64,000 nucleotides of DNA from assembly GCF_024166365.1 (NCBI RefSeq), contig NC_064846.1:30525866-30589865 (forward strand). Direction: 5' to 3'. The notes beneath the pieces are model-generated. The model did not search any database and was not told the DNA's origin. It worked only from the letters and a program-made list of their open reading frames with translations. Positions 22,051 through 33,789 of this stretch are shown here, piece by piece (within the stretch, counting starts at the first letter, position 1; each line of letters starts with the position of its first letter). Source of the stretch: Elephas maximus indicus. Taxonomy: Eukaryota; Chordata; Mammalia; Proboscidea; Elephantidae. The position numbers and the translations under genes are program-made.

Positions 22051-24560
22051 ATGTCGTTGGAATTTGGATTGGAATTGCATTGTATCTATAGATCGTTTTT
22101 AGTAGAATAGACATTTTTACAATGTTGAGTCTTCCTATCCATGAGCAAGGTATGTTTTTCCACTTATGTAGGTCTCTTTTGGTTTCTTACAATAGTGTCT
22201 TGTAGTTTTCTTTGTATTGGTTTTTTATGCCTCTGGTGAGATTTATTCCTAAGTATTTTATCTTCTTGGGGGCTACTGTAAATGCTATTGATTTGGTGAT
22301 TTCCTCTTCGATGTTCTTTTTATTGAGGTAGAGGAATCCAACTGATTTTTGTATGTTCATCTTACATCCTGATACTCTGCTGAACTCTTCTATTAGTTTC
22401 AGTAGTTTTCCTGAGTATTCCTTAGGGTTTTCTGTGTATAAGATCATGTCATCTGCAAATAGAGATACTTTTACTTCTCCCTTACCAATCTAAATGCCCT
22501 TTTTTTCTTTATCTACCCTAATTGCTCTGGCTAGGACCTCCAGCACAATGTTGAATAAGAGTGATAATAAAAGGCATACTTGTCTGGTTCCCATTCTCAA
22601 GGGGGATGCTTTCAGACTCTCTCCATTTAGGATGATGTTGGTGTTGGCTTTGTATAAATTCCCTTTATCATGTTGAGGAATTTTCCTTCTATTCCTATTT
22701 TTCCGAGAGTTTATATCATGAATGGATGTTGGACTTTGTCAAATGCCTTTTCTGCATCAATTGGTAAGATCATGTGATTCTTGTCTTTTGTTTTATTTTT
22801 ATGATGGATTACATTCATTGTTTTCTAATGTTGAACCATCCTTGCATACCTGGTATGAATCTCACTTGGTCATGCTGAATTATTTTTTTGATATGTTGTT
22901 TGAAATCTATTGGCTAGAATTTTGTTGAGGATGTTTACACCTAAGTTCATGAGGGATATAGGTTTTGGTATCAGGGATATGCTGGCTTCCTAGAACGAGT
23001 TTGGGTGTGTTCCATCCTTTTATATGCTCTGAAATACCTTTAGTAGTAGTGGTGTTAACTCTTCTCTGAAAGTTTGGTAAAACTCTCCAGTGAAGCCCTC
23101 CAGGCCAGGGCTTTTTTTGTTTCAAAATTTTTAAATTACCTTTTCTCTCTTCTTTTGTTATGGGTTTATTTAGTTGTTCTGCCTCTGTGTTAGTTTAGGT
23201 CAGCAGTGTGTTTCTAGAAATTCATCTATTTCTTCAAGGTTTTCAGATTTGTTAGAGTACAATTTTTCATAGTAATCTGATATGATTCTTCTAATTCCAT
23301 TTGAATCTGTTGTGATAGCGCCCATCTCATTTCTCATTTGGGTTATTTGCTTCCTTTCCTCTTTTTCTTTCGTCAGTTTGGCCAATAGTTTATCAATTTT
23401 GTTAGTTTTTTCAAAGAACCACCTTTTGGTCTTGTTAACTCTTTCCCTTGTTTTTCTTTTCTCTATTTCATTTAATTCTGCTCTAATTTTTATTATTTGC
23501 TTTCTCCTGCTGCCTCAGGGTTTCTTTTGTTGCTCTGTTTCTGAACTTCTGATTGCTGTCTCTCTATGGGTTCTTGCAGCTTATTAAATTTTTCCTTATG
23601 TCCTTGAATAACCTTTTTTTATTTCTTCAACTGCTTTATCTCTGTGTTCCTTGGCTGGTTCTGTGTTTTTCCTGATCTCATTCCCGATGTCTTGAAGAGT
23701 TGTGTATGTTAATCTTTTGTATTCTGCATGTCTTAATTCCAGGAAGACACCTTCATTGGGAAGATTCCTTGATTCTTTGTTTTGAGAGCTTATCCAAGCA
23801 ATCATGGTCTGCTTCTTTATGTGATTTGATATTGACTCTTGTCTCTGAGCCATCTATAAGTTATTGTATTACTTTATTTTATGTTTGCTTACTGTGTCAT
23901 AGATTCTTGCTTTATTTTGTTTTAATATGCTCAAATAGGCTGCTTGAGTGAGCTATCTTGATTATTTTCACCTTTGAAGCTCTAATGTCCTGTCACTAGC
24001 TGGCTAGAGCTGTTACCAGTATATGAGCCTAGGAGCCCATTCACTTTTCTTGTATGGATTCAGCTCAGGTGTGCAGGTAGTAGGTCATCAAGTGTGTGGT
24101 ACAGGCTCTGTCCTACAGTCTTAGAGGGGCAGGGGTGATTGGTGTAGGTATAGGCATCTGGTTGCAGCAGGGGGTCACACTCTGAACAAGGCAGGGGTCT
24201 GAGAATCATCCCCCAAGTGTCTGTGAGGAAAGTGTGCCCCTTTTCCCTAGAGCACACAGGTGGGTGGGTTTTGTAGCCAGACCATGTGCACCCAATGCTT
24301 TTGGTTGTAAGAACTGGGAGGTACCAGTTGTCCCTGGACTCTTACCATGGATGGTTAGGTGACATGGGTGGAGCCACCAGTCCTTAGGCCCCTGATGTGG
24401 GTAGGTGAGGGCCCTGTTTAATAGAGAAAGTGGTGTCAAACATCAAACACCCCGCTCTCCACTGCACAGCTTAAACAGTTGCAGTCTGCCATAAAGGGCC
24501 TGTTCTCCTCAAATGGGCCCACACAGGTCCATGCAGGAGTAAAAGGTATTCAAAGTCAAT

Positions 24561-26224
24561 ATCAAATCAATTTTGAAATCCCTCTTTTCATACTCTCTGT
24601 CTTTCCCTTCTTAATTTTCTTGCCTCTGCCAGTTGGTAAGCTCAGGATTTTGTAGTCACCTGACTAGTTCTTCTTCTCCGTTTCCTATATCCCGGTAATT
24701 AACAAGTCTTTCTAATATTTTTTAGAAATTTGTGTACCTTAATTGCATTCCCATGGAGAACACCTCATTCTAAAACATCTCCTGGTGACTAGATTTTTGG
24801 AGCCAACTTGTCTCCACGGACTGTTTTCTCCTTGATTCAGCCCACCCAGCAAACCATGGTGAGTCTAAGTTCTTTTAAATGATACCTCTTGAAATCAACT
24901 GGATGGCAATGGGTTTATCTTGTCATTCATTTTCTCAAAAGCCTATGGTATTTCTCTATTTTCACTAATGCAATTACCTGATTTCAAAGGCCCTCCCTAA
25001 CTGATGACCCTTAGCTTAGATTTTCAAGTCAATTTCCAACTTTTTTCATAACACAGTGGCTCTGCTTCAATCAGGTTATTTTCTACACTGTCCTATGTTG
25101 TCCAAATAACCTTCAAAGTTCAAGAAGGTCACATCTCCTCTGTGAATTCTTCTCTTCATGCTGCAGCCCGCCGTGAGTAATTTCCTTCTCAACACTCCTA
25201 TAATTAGTATAAGACTCCATATGACTCCTTATATTGGTACTTAATTTTATAGTCATGAATTTTAAAAATTATTTTAAACAATAAATTATTGTCATTCTAT
25301 CTTCCTAACCATATTATAAGCTATTTGAGGTAAGGAGCCATTATTTATTATTTCTTTCAGATGTACTACAGAACCTAGCGTATCTTTAAACATTTAGTAT
25401 ATCCTCAATAAATTTCTATTGATAAAGAGACCATCAACATGTATTGATAAGAAGAGTTAAATGAGTTAAATCTTATTTCTGAATTTTTAACTTATTGCCA
25501 CCACACCATTCACCAAGTAAAAATAAGAACACTTTCCATCTCCAACTTCTTCCACCATTCCATTTAATAGAACCAAAGTGTCTCCTGTTTTATATGGAAT
25601 GTCCTTTTATAAAACTTTACCAAAATTGAGCTAAATATTTAGGCTTTGTTAAAACAGACTTTGGAGATTTTTGTGATTCTATATATTGTGCAGATTTACA
25701 GTCATCTATTTTGCACCATTAGTTGACATTTCTATAGCAAATAGATCAGATATGCCTTTCATTTTGTTTTTATTGTTGCATGTGTGGCCTCTGCATTCTG
25801 AAGTACATAGTTTAAAATGATATATAACATACACTTTTCAGTTACAGTTTTAATCGTAGACTTTCAGAGCAGGGAAGAGCCTTAGAGTTTATGTAACTCA
25901 AATGACCCATCTAATGCTTGCCCTCTTCTATGAAATTTATTCATTTATTCAGCACATATTCACTGAAAACCTAACGTATACTAGCTATTCAAGCGGATAG
26001 TCTTTGACTACATGTGGTGCCTTGCAAATCTGTACTTTGTGAAGCTGCCCAGTCTAGGAATGCCCTGTTGGAGTATTCTCTCTTGTATTTCACTGAATTA
26101 TGCTCTCTGGAATTTCCTTCTTTTTCTCATTTTAGTTATTAGGGCAACAACAACAACAAAAACAATTCTGGTCTCTGTTCCTCAGGGCAACACATCAAAT
26201 ATTTAAAATAATTCTCACGCTACC
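24561..26224. other. AT-rich intergenic; possible L2/MIR end at about 25300-25440
   Basis: I see no gene. The stretch with 'ataagctatttgaggtaagg' and 'atcctcaataaatttctatt' resembles the shared 3' end of L2/MIR-type elements but is very diverged. A second weak 'ttcatttattcagcacatat' L2-like motif lies near 25940. Confidence 0.45.
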
Positions 26225-26796
26225 TGTCTTAGTTATCTAGTGCTGCTATAACAAAAATGCCACAAATGGGTAGATTTAACAAACGGAGATTTATTTCCTC
26301 ACGGTTTAGGAGGCTAGAAGTCCTAATTCAGGGTGTCGGCTCTAGGGGAAGGTTTTTTCTCTGTGTCGGCTCTGGAGGAAGGTCCTTATCTCTTTTGAGC
26401 TTCTGCTCCTGGGCATTCTTTATGGGCTTGGCATCCCTCTTCCCCCATCTCTGCTTGCACACTTGCTTGTTTAATCTCTTTTTGTATCTCAGAAGGGATT
26501 GACTCAAGACACACCATACACTAATTCTGTCTCATTAACATAACAAAGAAAACCCATTCTCAAATGGAATTATAACCACAGGTATAAACAAAAAACCAAA
26601 CCCATTGCGGTATAGTCAATTCTGACTCATACTGACCCTATAAGACAGAGTAGAATTGCCCCACAGGTTTTCCAAGGAGCAGCTGGTGGATTCAAACTGT
26701 TGACCTTTTGGTTAGCAGCTGATCTCTTAACCACTGCATCATCAGGGCTCTGATTACAACACATATATTTCGGGGGACACAATTCAATCCATAACA
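26225..26796 (-). mobile_element. MaLR/ERVL-type solo LTR interrupted by an AfroSINE
   Basis: Begins 'tgtcttagttatctagtgct' and ends '...aattcaatccataaca' (TG...CA), closely resembling the LTR at 32741-33133. The repeated 'gtcggctctggaggaaggtc' segment is shared. An AfroSINE occupies 26588-26755. The flanking 5-mers (ctacc / ccagc) do not match well, so duplication evidence is weak here. No retroviral coding sequence is attached. Confidence 0.75.
26588..26755 (-). repeat. AfroSINE inside an LTR, reverse strand
   Basis: The + strand shows 'aaaccaaacccattgcggta', 'gacagagtagaattgcccca' and 'ttggttagcagctgatctct', the AfroSINE in reverse. It splits the LTR between its 'aaccacaggtat' and 'ttacaacacatat' segments, which are contiguous apart from a few bases in the second LTR copy. 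Confidence 0.9.
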
Positions 26797-27008
26797 CCAG
26801 CCTAGAGTTACATTTCTCTTCTCCCTGCCAAACCATCCAAACTCCTTCTGTAGTTTCCAGAGTTATATGATTTCAAGACCTCTCACCACCCTGCTTGTTC
26901 TATTCTAAATATTTTTAGTGCAGTTCTTATTATCCCTGTCTGGTCTAATGACCACATTTTACAACATACATTTCAGTGAAATTAAATTCATAGATAATAT
27001 AACCTACC

Positions 27009-27172
27009 CATAACTAAAAACCCCTTGCCTTCCAGTTGATTGTGACTCATAGCGACCCTGTAGGACACAATAGAACTGCCCCATAGAGTTTCCAAGGAGC
27101 GGCTGGTAGATTCAAACTGCTGATCTTTTGGTTGGCAACCGATCTGCTAACTACTACACCACCTGGGTTTCC
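27009..27172 (-). repeat. AfroSINE, reverse strand
   Basis: Contains 'ccttgccttccagttgattg', 'tagaactgccccatagagtt' and 'accacctgggtttcc', the complete element reversed. Confidence 0.9.
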
Positions 27173-27879
27173 AAGCCTACCTATCCACAACATTTATGCA
27201 AGTCTATATATCTTGATCTTTACTATAAATGAGAAATACAATGAAATAAGTTTATAATAAAATAAAATGTTTTTTAATGTGTACATCACAACTAAACCAA
27301 AAGACAAACACTACCCGAAATTTTCAAATTGTTCCCTAGGGGCCAGTGGCCACCCCTCCCCATGTCCTGATAAGGCCCTCTCTGCTAGTGAGTCTATAGC
27401 TCTTTAAAATATGATGCCAAGTTTTGAATGCCACACTTCACATATAATCTTATCTGCTCATAAAGAGTACAATTATGACTTAGCTCGTTCTATGTACTGC
27501 ACTTCTATTATGACAGCCTAAGATCAGAAGACCTTTCTTATTCATTCTTGGGCTTACCATTAAATAAAATTCCAAAGTCATTTAGCATGAGTTTCTAAGT
27601 GTGAAGCCATGTCGCTTCCATTCTATATTTAGATATGTTTAATATGAAAATACAGGACACATTCCCATTAAAGGTAGCTATGTTAAATTTAGAACATTTC
27701 CCCAAATCTATTTTGGAATCCTGTTTCTGTCACACATCTTGTTCCTTCTACTTTCTAGTTTTATTTCATCTATAAATTTGATAACCATTCCTTTTATGTC
27801 CTTATCAGAAAAAAAAAAAGACCAGGAGAAAGCCACTTCGCAAACCCCTAGATTATGAACTGAGAATGTATAGCATAAT
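27173..27879. other. Intergenic, nothing recognised
   Basis: A moderately AT-rich stretch without a recognisable gene. It may contain very old repeat sequence that I cannot classify. Confidence 0.4.
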
Positions 27880-28115
27880 TGAGACAATATGGTGTAACTG
27901 TAAGAAGCCTGGCTCTAGAGTCACAGTATTGGGTTCAAATCAAAGCTTGGCTGCTTGCTCTGCAAACTTGAAAAATTAGCTTATTCTCTCTGTGCCTCAA
28001 TTTCTTCATCAGCCAAATGAGACCAACTACAATATTTCTGTAAAGTCGTTTTGAATAACTAAGATAATGTGCTATGGGTCTGGTGTTTGGTAAATGCGTA
28101 GTAAATGTTTTAATG
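27880..28115 (+). repeat. MIR SINE
   Basis: Contains 'gagacaatatggtgtaactg', 'ggctctagagtcacagtatt' and 'gtgcctcaatttcttcatc' in MIR order, ending near 'gcgtagtaaatg'. Confidence 0.75.
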
Positions 28116-28134
28116 TGTCAAGAGCTTGTATTTA

Positions 28135-28360
28135 GATTGCTCAGTGTTGAGTCGGTATCTCAGTATTGCAGCATGTATCAAGACTTCACTTCTCTTACTG
28201 GCTGAATTGTATTCCATTTTTTGTATGTACCACGTTTTGCTTATCCACTTATCCACTGATGGGAATTTAGGCTATTGTGACTATTGCTGCAATGAACACT
28301 GGTGTACAAGTATCTGTTTGAGTCTCTGCTTTCAAGTCTTTTGGCCTAATCAATTCTTTA
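28135..28360 (-). mobile_element. Old L1 ORF2 3' fragment, reverse strand
   Basis: The + strand reads 'gaattgtattccattttttg', 'ttatccactgatgggaattt' and 'tgctgcaatgaacactggtg', the reverse complement of the L1 ORF2 C-terminal region. Decayed and short. Confidence 0.75.
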
Positions 28361-28387
28361 AAAGTCTGAGAAACATATTTTTCCTAG

Positions 28388-28946
28388 TGTACAAGTTAGT
28401 TATTGTTGTTTGACAAATAATCCCAAAACTGAGTAGCTTAAAACAACGAGCACTTATTATCTGATAGTTTTTGTGGATTAGGAATCTTGGCGCAGATTAG
28501 CTGGGTGCCTCTGGCACAGTCTTTCATAAGGCTGCAATCAAAGTGTCAGCTGGCCCTGTGGTCTCGTTTCGAGGCTCACCTGGGATCCATTTTCAGGCTC
28601 ACTCATATGGCCATGGGCAGGACTCAGGCCCTTGTTGGCTTTTAACCAACAACATCAGTTCCTTACCATGTGGGTCTCTCTATAAGGCAGCTCACAATAT
28701 GGCAGCTGGCTTCTCTCAGCATGCACCAGTGAGAGAGCCATAGAGAGAGAGACAGAGAAAGCAAGATGGAGGTTCCAATCTTTTGTAACCTACTCATGGA
28801 GGTTTCATCCCATCACCTGTGCCATATTCTGTTGGTTAGAAGTAAGTAACTAGGCTAGCCCATACTCGTGGGAAGGGGATTTCACAACTGCATGAACACT
28901 AGGAGGCAGGCATCATTGGAGACCACTTTAGAGGCTCCCTACCACA
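28388..28946 (-). mobile_element. Solo LTR (MaLR/ERVL type) with exact 5-bp duplication
   Basis: The element runs from 'tgtacaagttagttattg' to 'ggctccctaccaca' (TG...CA) and is flanked on both sides by 'cctag' (28383-28387 and 28947-28951). It contains 'gctcacaatatggcagctgg' and 'ccatcacctgtgccatattc', segments typical of an old mammalian LTR. I cannot name the subfamily with certainty. No internal retroviral genes are present. Confidence 0.8.
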
Positions 28947-29164
28947 CCTAGAAAAGGTGTTTTGCTGGCAGGGCAAGGTAGGAAGCCTGGGGACCATTTC
29001 TGTGTTGAGTTCTCCATCTCACCCACCCAAGTTTGGGTGAGCACTCAAATCATTCAGTGGCCAGGCATTGGGAATGGAGCATACAAGGCTTACCTAGCTC
29101 CTTCCCCATGTCCCACTCATCACCTCTCTAAGAACTGATAAATTTCAGGGAAAAAATACTGTAG

Positions 29165-29310
29165 TGGACACAGTGTGATGGAGGCAAGATCACAGGCCTG
29201 GATTGGAATCTGAGCTGTCACTTATTAGCTATTTCATTTCAATGACCCGCAGCATTTTCATCTGAGAAATTGAAAGAATGTCCTCTCTCTTACAGGTTTG
29301 TTGTGAAGAA
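29165..29310 (+). repeat. MIR SINE fragment
   Basis: Contains 'gcaagatcacaggcctggat' and 'ctgagctgtcacttattagc', a diverged MIR. A short (GATA)n-like run follows at about 29310-29350. Confidence 0.6.
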
Positions 29311-29350
29311 TAGAGATTTTAGATATAGATAGATATATATAGATATTTAT

Positions 29351-30420
29351 ATTTAACCCAGTGTCCATGGGTTCTGGCAAAGTTGCTGATGCACAGTAGT
29401 TGTCCAGTATATGTTTGGTGAATGAATTTGGCCTGCTCTCCTGGTCCTTCCATTTTGTTCCTTTGTCACAATAGAATTCATATCCATTGAAGGCAAAGAC
29501 TTTATATCTCACTAATCTTTGTATTTCTTACTATCTAATGCCTTCTTAGCACATCACAGGCATTTAGTAAATCCTTGTCAAATGAATGCAACCATTAGTT
29601 ATTAATCATTCACTCCATAATCTACCTAATTGCCCTAGCATCTTGCCCACTTTTTTCTATTTCGTTCCAAGGTTATCAGTGAGCATTTCAAATACACGGT
29701 CCCTAGTCGGTCTCTTTAGTTAGAGGACGCATTGTAAAGTGATTGCTTTTTCTATAAGTTATATTCCAGAGTCAGAATCAACTCAACAACAACGGGTAGG
29801 TATTCCAGAGAACAGTATGATAAGGTCTGCCTCAAGCCACTTGGGATATAGGCAAAGCCAATATTCTGTGTTCTGCCTTCATTTTTTTCTCTTTTTAAAA
29901 TATTTTAACCATTCTCTTTCTTTCTATTGCTCTGTTTTTATCTTTGTCTTCTAGGTAACCCTTCTTGTCTTTGATCCCATTAATTTCGATGAAAACAAGG
30001 GAATGATGCTTTAATGTATATTCACGTATTTACATTTCAAGAGTCCTGCTGGGAGAGAAATCCCTAGAATGATCTCCAATGGTGGTATTTATGATTTTTT
30101 GGCATGTAAAAGGGGAGAAACTTGTGGAGATATTGGAATTTTCCTCACTGCCTGTAAAATTGCAACCTTTCCTACTCTATTTTGCATCAACCTATGATAA
30201 TTAGAACTTTAGGCTTTCTAATTAATGGCAATATTTTGTTCCAAGTTCACAGATAATAATCCATTTATATATTTTATATGCCTTCATTCCATGATTATGT
30301 GAGATAGCTTTTAAGAATAAAATTCAAAAATAAAATATAAGCAAAAACAAGAAAGAGAAAAAGTGGTAAAGTTGATATAGTTGCTGTGATTAAGTATCAG
30401 ATTTGGCTTTTTGCTCCATA
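29351..30420. other. AT-rich intergenic, nothing recognised
   Basis: No gene or confident repeat. Around 29755-29805 a few words ('gagtcagaatcaactcaaca') resemble a broken AfroSINE/RTE tail. Confidence 0.4.
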
Positions 30421-30480
30421 AAAAAAAAAAAAAAAAAAACGTTGCCATTGAGTTGATTCCGACTCATAGCGACCCAGCCA
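30421..30480 (-). repeat. AfroSINE 3' tail fragment, reverse strand
   Basis: An A-run (about 20) followed by 'cgttgccattgagttgattc' and 'cgactcatagcgacc', i.e. only the last ~40 bp of the SINE with its tail: a very short 5'-truncated insertion. Confidence 0.8.
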
Positions 30481-30509
30481 GGAAAAAAAGGTAAATTATT
30501 TTTACCATG

Positions 30510-30735
30510 TACTGAACACATATTATGTACCAGAAATTTTGCTAGATGATTTAACATTAAATCTCTCCTTACTGCAATCATGGATAGTAAATGCTATATT
30601 TTTATTTCATTGATGAAAAAACTAAGGTTAGGAAAACCATCTTGCCCAGTGTCACAAAACTAAACACATAAGTGGAGCTAAGACTCAAACCAAGGATTAT
30701 CTGACTTCATAGCCTGCTCTCTTATATAGTTCTTA
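30510..30735 (-). repeat. MIR SINE, reverse strand
   Basis: Reads 'tatttcattgatgaaaaaac', 'cttgcccagtgtcacaaaac' and 'agactcaaaccaaggattat', the reverse of MIR. Confidence 0.65.
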
Positions 30736-31124
30736 TGGTCAGATAGGCAGAAATATAATAATTTCACAAAGATAAATGATTTTTAGTATTAGATTATAAA
30801 ATTAATTTTCTCTGTGACATTGTATAAAGGGGACATTGGACAATATGATGAACAGTGCCCTTCATAACAGATTTATAATGAGTGTAGAAGGGATATCTAT
30901 ATAACTATTTAGCTATTTCTTTTAATGACTTTGATAACTGCCTACAGCATAACATTATATGCAAGTGAATGAAACTGCTTCAGCAAGGACTAAGCTAATA
31001 TGATGCTATGATATGCCTTCTGGTGGCCTAAGGTGATTTAAGAATAAAACTGAGAGTACTTGGATTGGCCTTCAGAATGCCATCTAACTAATATATTTTA
31101 TTAGGAAGGGGTTTGAAAGAGGCT

Positions 31125-31550
31125 GAATTCATTTGTTCATTCATTCAGCAAATATATATGGGCCATCTATATGTCAGGCAGTGTACTAGGTCCTGGAGAT
31201 ATAAATTAAAAAAAAAAGTTTCTACGTCAAAGGAACTTGCAATTATTTTAGTATAAGATAATCCAATGGCCGCAATGAAGTAAGCTAATTTCTATAATGG
31301 AAGTATGTACACACTGTACAAAAGAAGATGCCCTTAAGCCCACCTGGCAGAGCCAAAAAGACGTTATCACACAGGATGTATGTTTGAGATGAGACTTAAG
31401 GATAAGTACAACTCTTCCAGGCAGACAAGGAAATGGACAATCTAGGGAGAGGGATACCCAGATAGACATATTTAGGTTACATTCTCTGATAAGATCTGAA
31501 AGGGTAGGGTAATCTATGTTGTAAATTTTAAGGATAGGTTCATAAGCTTG
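31125..31550 (+). repeat. LINE-2 3' fragment
   Basis: Starts with 'tcattcattcagcaaatata' and 'tatatgtcaggcagtgtact', then the L2 block 'gatgagacttaaggataagt'. Old and diverged. Confidence 0.65.
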
Positions 31551-31707
31551 AAAAATCCAGGTACTAATAAGAGCCAACATTTACTAAGTATTTACTTCTA
31601 TGGAGCCCTAATAGATTAAAAAAAAAAGATAATTATTCAATAAGCAAACAGAGGTCAAGTAAATTACATAAGGTCATACAGATCATATAGGTTTTTTTTT
31701 AAAGGGT

Positions 31708-31850
31708 CCATGAGCTCTGGTGGTGCAGTGGTTAACAGCTCAGATGCAGTTTGAATCCAACAGCAACTCCTTGGAAACCCTATGAGGCAGTTCTACCCTG
31801 TCCTATAAGGTCACTATGAGTCGAAATTGACTCAATGGCAATAGGTTTGA
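31708..31850 (+). repeat. AfroSINE, partly deleted
   Basis: Contains 'ctctggtggtgcagtggtta', then a shortened B-box region, 'ccttggaaaccctatgaggc' and 'gagtcgaaattgactcaatg'. About 20 bp of the tRNA-like region between the A and B boxes is missing. Confidence 0.85.
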
Positions 31851-31880
31851 TTTTTGTTCTTGTTGTTATCTACCACTGTG

Positions 31881-31911
<31 letters not shown>
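31881..31911. repeat. (TA)n microsatellite
   Basis: About 15 TA dinucleotides in a row, followed by T/G-rich sequence; the tract separates two AfroSINEs. Confidence 0.95.
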
Positions 31912-31916
<5 letters not shown>

Positions 31917-31941
31917 TTTGTTTGTTTTTTTATATACATAT

Positions 31942-32172
31942 AGGAGCCCTAGATGCCCAGTGGTTCAAGCACTCGGGTACTAACAGAAAAATCAAAGCTC
32001 TCAGCTGCTAACCAAAAGGTTGGTGGTTTGAACTCAGCAGCCACTTCACAGGAGAAAATTGTGGCAGTCTGCCTCCATAAAGATTTACAACCTTGGAAAC
32101 CCTATGGGGCAGTTCTACTCTGTCCTATAGGGTTGCTATGAGTCGGAATCTACTTGACAACAGTGGTTTTTT
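31942..32172 (+). repeat. AfroSINE, long variant
   Basis: Begins 'aggagccctagatgcccagt', has the B-box-like 'ggttggtggtttgaactc', then an extra module ending 'cataaagatttacaacc' before the usual 'ttggaaaccctatggggc' tail. It belongs with the long copies at 3938, 52038 and 53996. Confidence 0.88.
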
Positions 32173-32740
32173 TTTTTATATAAAAAAATGTGGTAAGCTT
32201 CTCATCTTATGAAAGTTGAGAAGCCTGACCAGTATTTTCATCCATATTAAAGGAATCCTACTTTGTCACAGAGGTAATATGTGGGAATATCTGCAGACAA
32301 AACCAAGATTTGATTGGGAAGCACGTTTGGATTAATTCTAATGTACTTGAATTAGTGCTTCCCTCAGGCTCCTAAATTCTAACGGAACATTATACAGATG
32401 AAATTAGCCTAGAAAATGGTCAAAAGAATGGTTACTAGGCACTTTCTTTGAAGGTAAAAACCTCATGTGAAGTTTTATGCAAAGCAGCAGTTTTCCCCTC
32501 TGCTGACCATGATACATTGGTTTCAAAACGCTCCCCACCCTGACCGGGAAAGTAACCAAATGAGTTGCCATGCTGCTAGAAGTAATTTTGACATGACAAA
32601 CTGAGGTTTGGAAGATAACTGTCCAAAACAATGGCTTTATGATTTTACATAATAAATATTAAGCCATTCTTTTAGTCAGTAGTTTGTTAATAAGGTTACT
32701 CTAGCTCTTGATAGTGAAACAATGCCTTATACATAGACAC
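32173..32740. other. Intergenic, nothing recognised
   Basis: No gene or repeat that I can name. A 75-codon reverse-strand ORF here is not supported by any motif. Confidence 0.4.
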
Positions 32741-33133
32741 TGTCGTAGTTATCTAGTGCTGCTGTGACAGAAATATCACAGGTGGGTGGCTTTAACAGAA
32801 ATTTATTTTCTCACAGTTTAGTAGTCTAGGGCTCTGTCTCTAGAGGAAGGCTTTCTTTCTCTGTCGGCTCTGGGGGAAGGTCCTTGCTCCTCGGTTCCTC
32901 GGTGATCTACATCTAGTGTAGCATCTCTCCTCCCCCATCTCTGCTAGTCTTCTTCCTTGCTTAATCTGCTTCTTTTAAATCTCAAAAAAGATTGGCTAAG
33001 ACACATCCTACACTAATACTATTCATTAACATAACAAAAAAACCCATTCCCAAATGGGACTGTAACCACAGGTATAGGGTTTAGGATTTACAACACATAT
33101 TTTTAGGGACGCAATTCAATTCAATCCATAACA
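32741..33133 (-). mobile_element. Solo LTR with exact 5-bp duplication
   Basis: A 393-bp element from 'tgtcgtagttatctagtg' to 'aattcaatccataaca', TG...CA, flanked by 'gacac' at 32736-32740 and 33134-33138. It is the uninterrupted sibling of the LTR at 26225-26796. The family looks MaLR/ERVL-like and is common in afrotherian sequence, but I cannot name it precisely. Confidence 0.85.
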
Positions 33134-33789
33134 GACACTAAATGTCTTATTCACAAGACAGGGAGATTCAATCCATGTAAAAGTGATATCAAACCATTAA
33201 GATAGACATTAGAGACAATGGCACCTAAGGTACAGCTCACTCTGTTTGATACCACTTGAAACAGGTTTTTTTAAGGTACCAGTACATTCTCCTCTGATTA
33301 TTCACATGGTCTTAAAATGCCCATTTTAGATAAACATTAAATGCTGAGGTTTTACTTTATACTTGCACCACCCTATCATAACTGATGCTTGTCCTTAAAG
33401 TTATGATGATAGATTAATGAAAGCTGGAAACAACCTTATGTCAATTTGGACAGAAGTCTCCATAGCTGAGAGAGAACACAGCAATTTTTGATAGTGCAAT
33501 ATTGTGCTTCCAATCTAATTGAATAATGCTTTCTGGGGCTGTCTATTACATCAATTGCTCCAGAGTTTTACAGGAATAAAGGGTTAAGCTTTTGGAAAAT
33601 AGAGTTGATTAGACTTTGACTAGATCCAGATAGAATCATAACTGAGGAGTAAACAATTTGACAAACTCTAAAATGTCAGGAAGCAAAAACGTCTTCCCTC
33701 CAAGCTGTGCCAAATTAGAGGTGATTGGTCAAATGGTGTGAAGTTGTTGATGAACCAATTACACAGAAATCAATGTTCTCCAAAATGTA
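33134..33789. other. Intergenic, nothing recognised
   Basis: AT-rich sequence between an LTR and an L2. I see no gene in it. Confidence 0.4.

Larger units (their letters stand above)
17395..24560 (-). mobile_element. Older L1, reverse strand, internally deleted, host of two nested insertions
   Basis: Read on the reverse strand from 24560: a leader (to about 23850), ORF1 N-terminus (23853-23596, 'SISNHIKKQTM' then 'EYKRLTYTTLQDIGNEI'), then a jump near 23530 into the middle of ORF2 ('IIRRIISDYYEKLYSNKSENLEEIDEFL' region at 23385-23200). ORF2 continues ('[27 protein letters not shown]' region at 22447) to its C-terminus (18893-18408) and a 3'UTR ending at about 17395. The RNA-binding half of ORF1 and the ORF2 endonuclease domain are missing. 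The copy is interrupted at 18991-21089 by a younger L1 and at about 21825-22050 by an opposite-strand L1 tail. Many stops; dead. Confidence 0.88.

Noticed and set aside
31881..31911. (TA)n tract as a regulatory element or origin
   Set aside because: A plain microsatellite between two SINEs, without any supporting motif.
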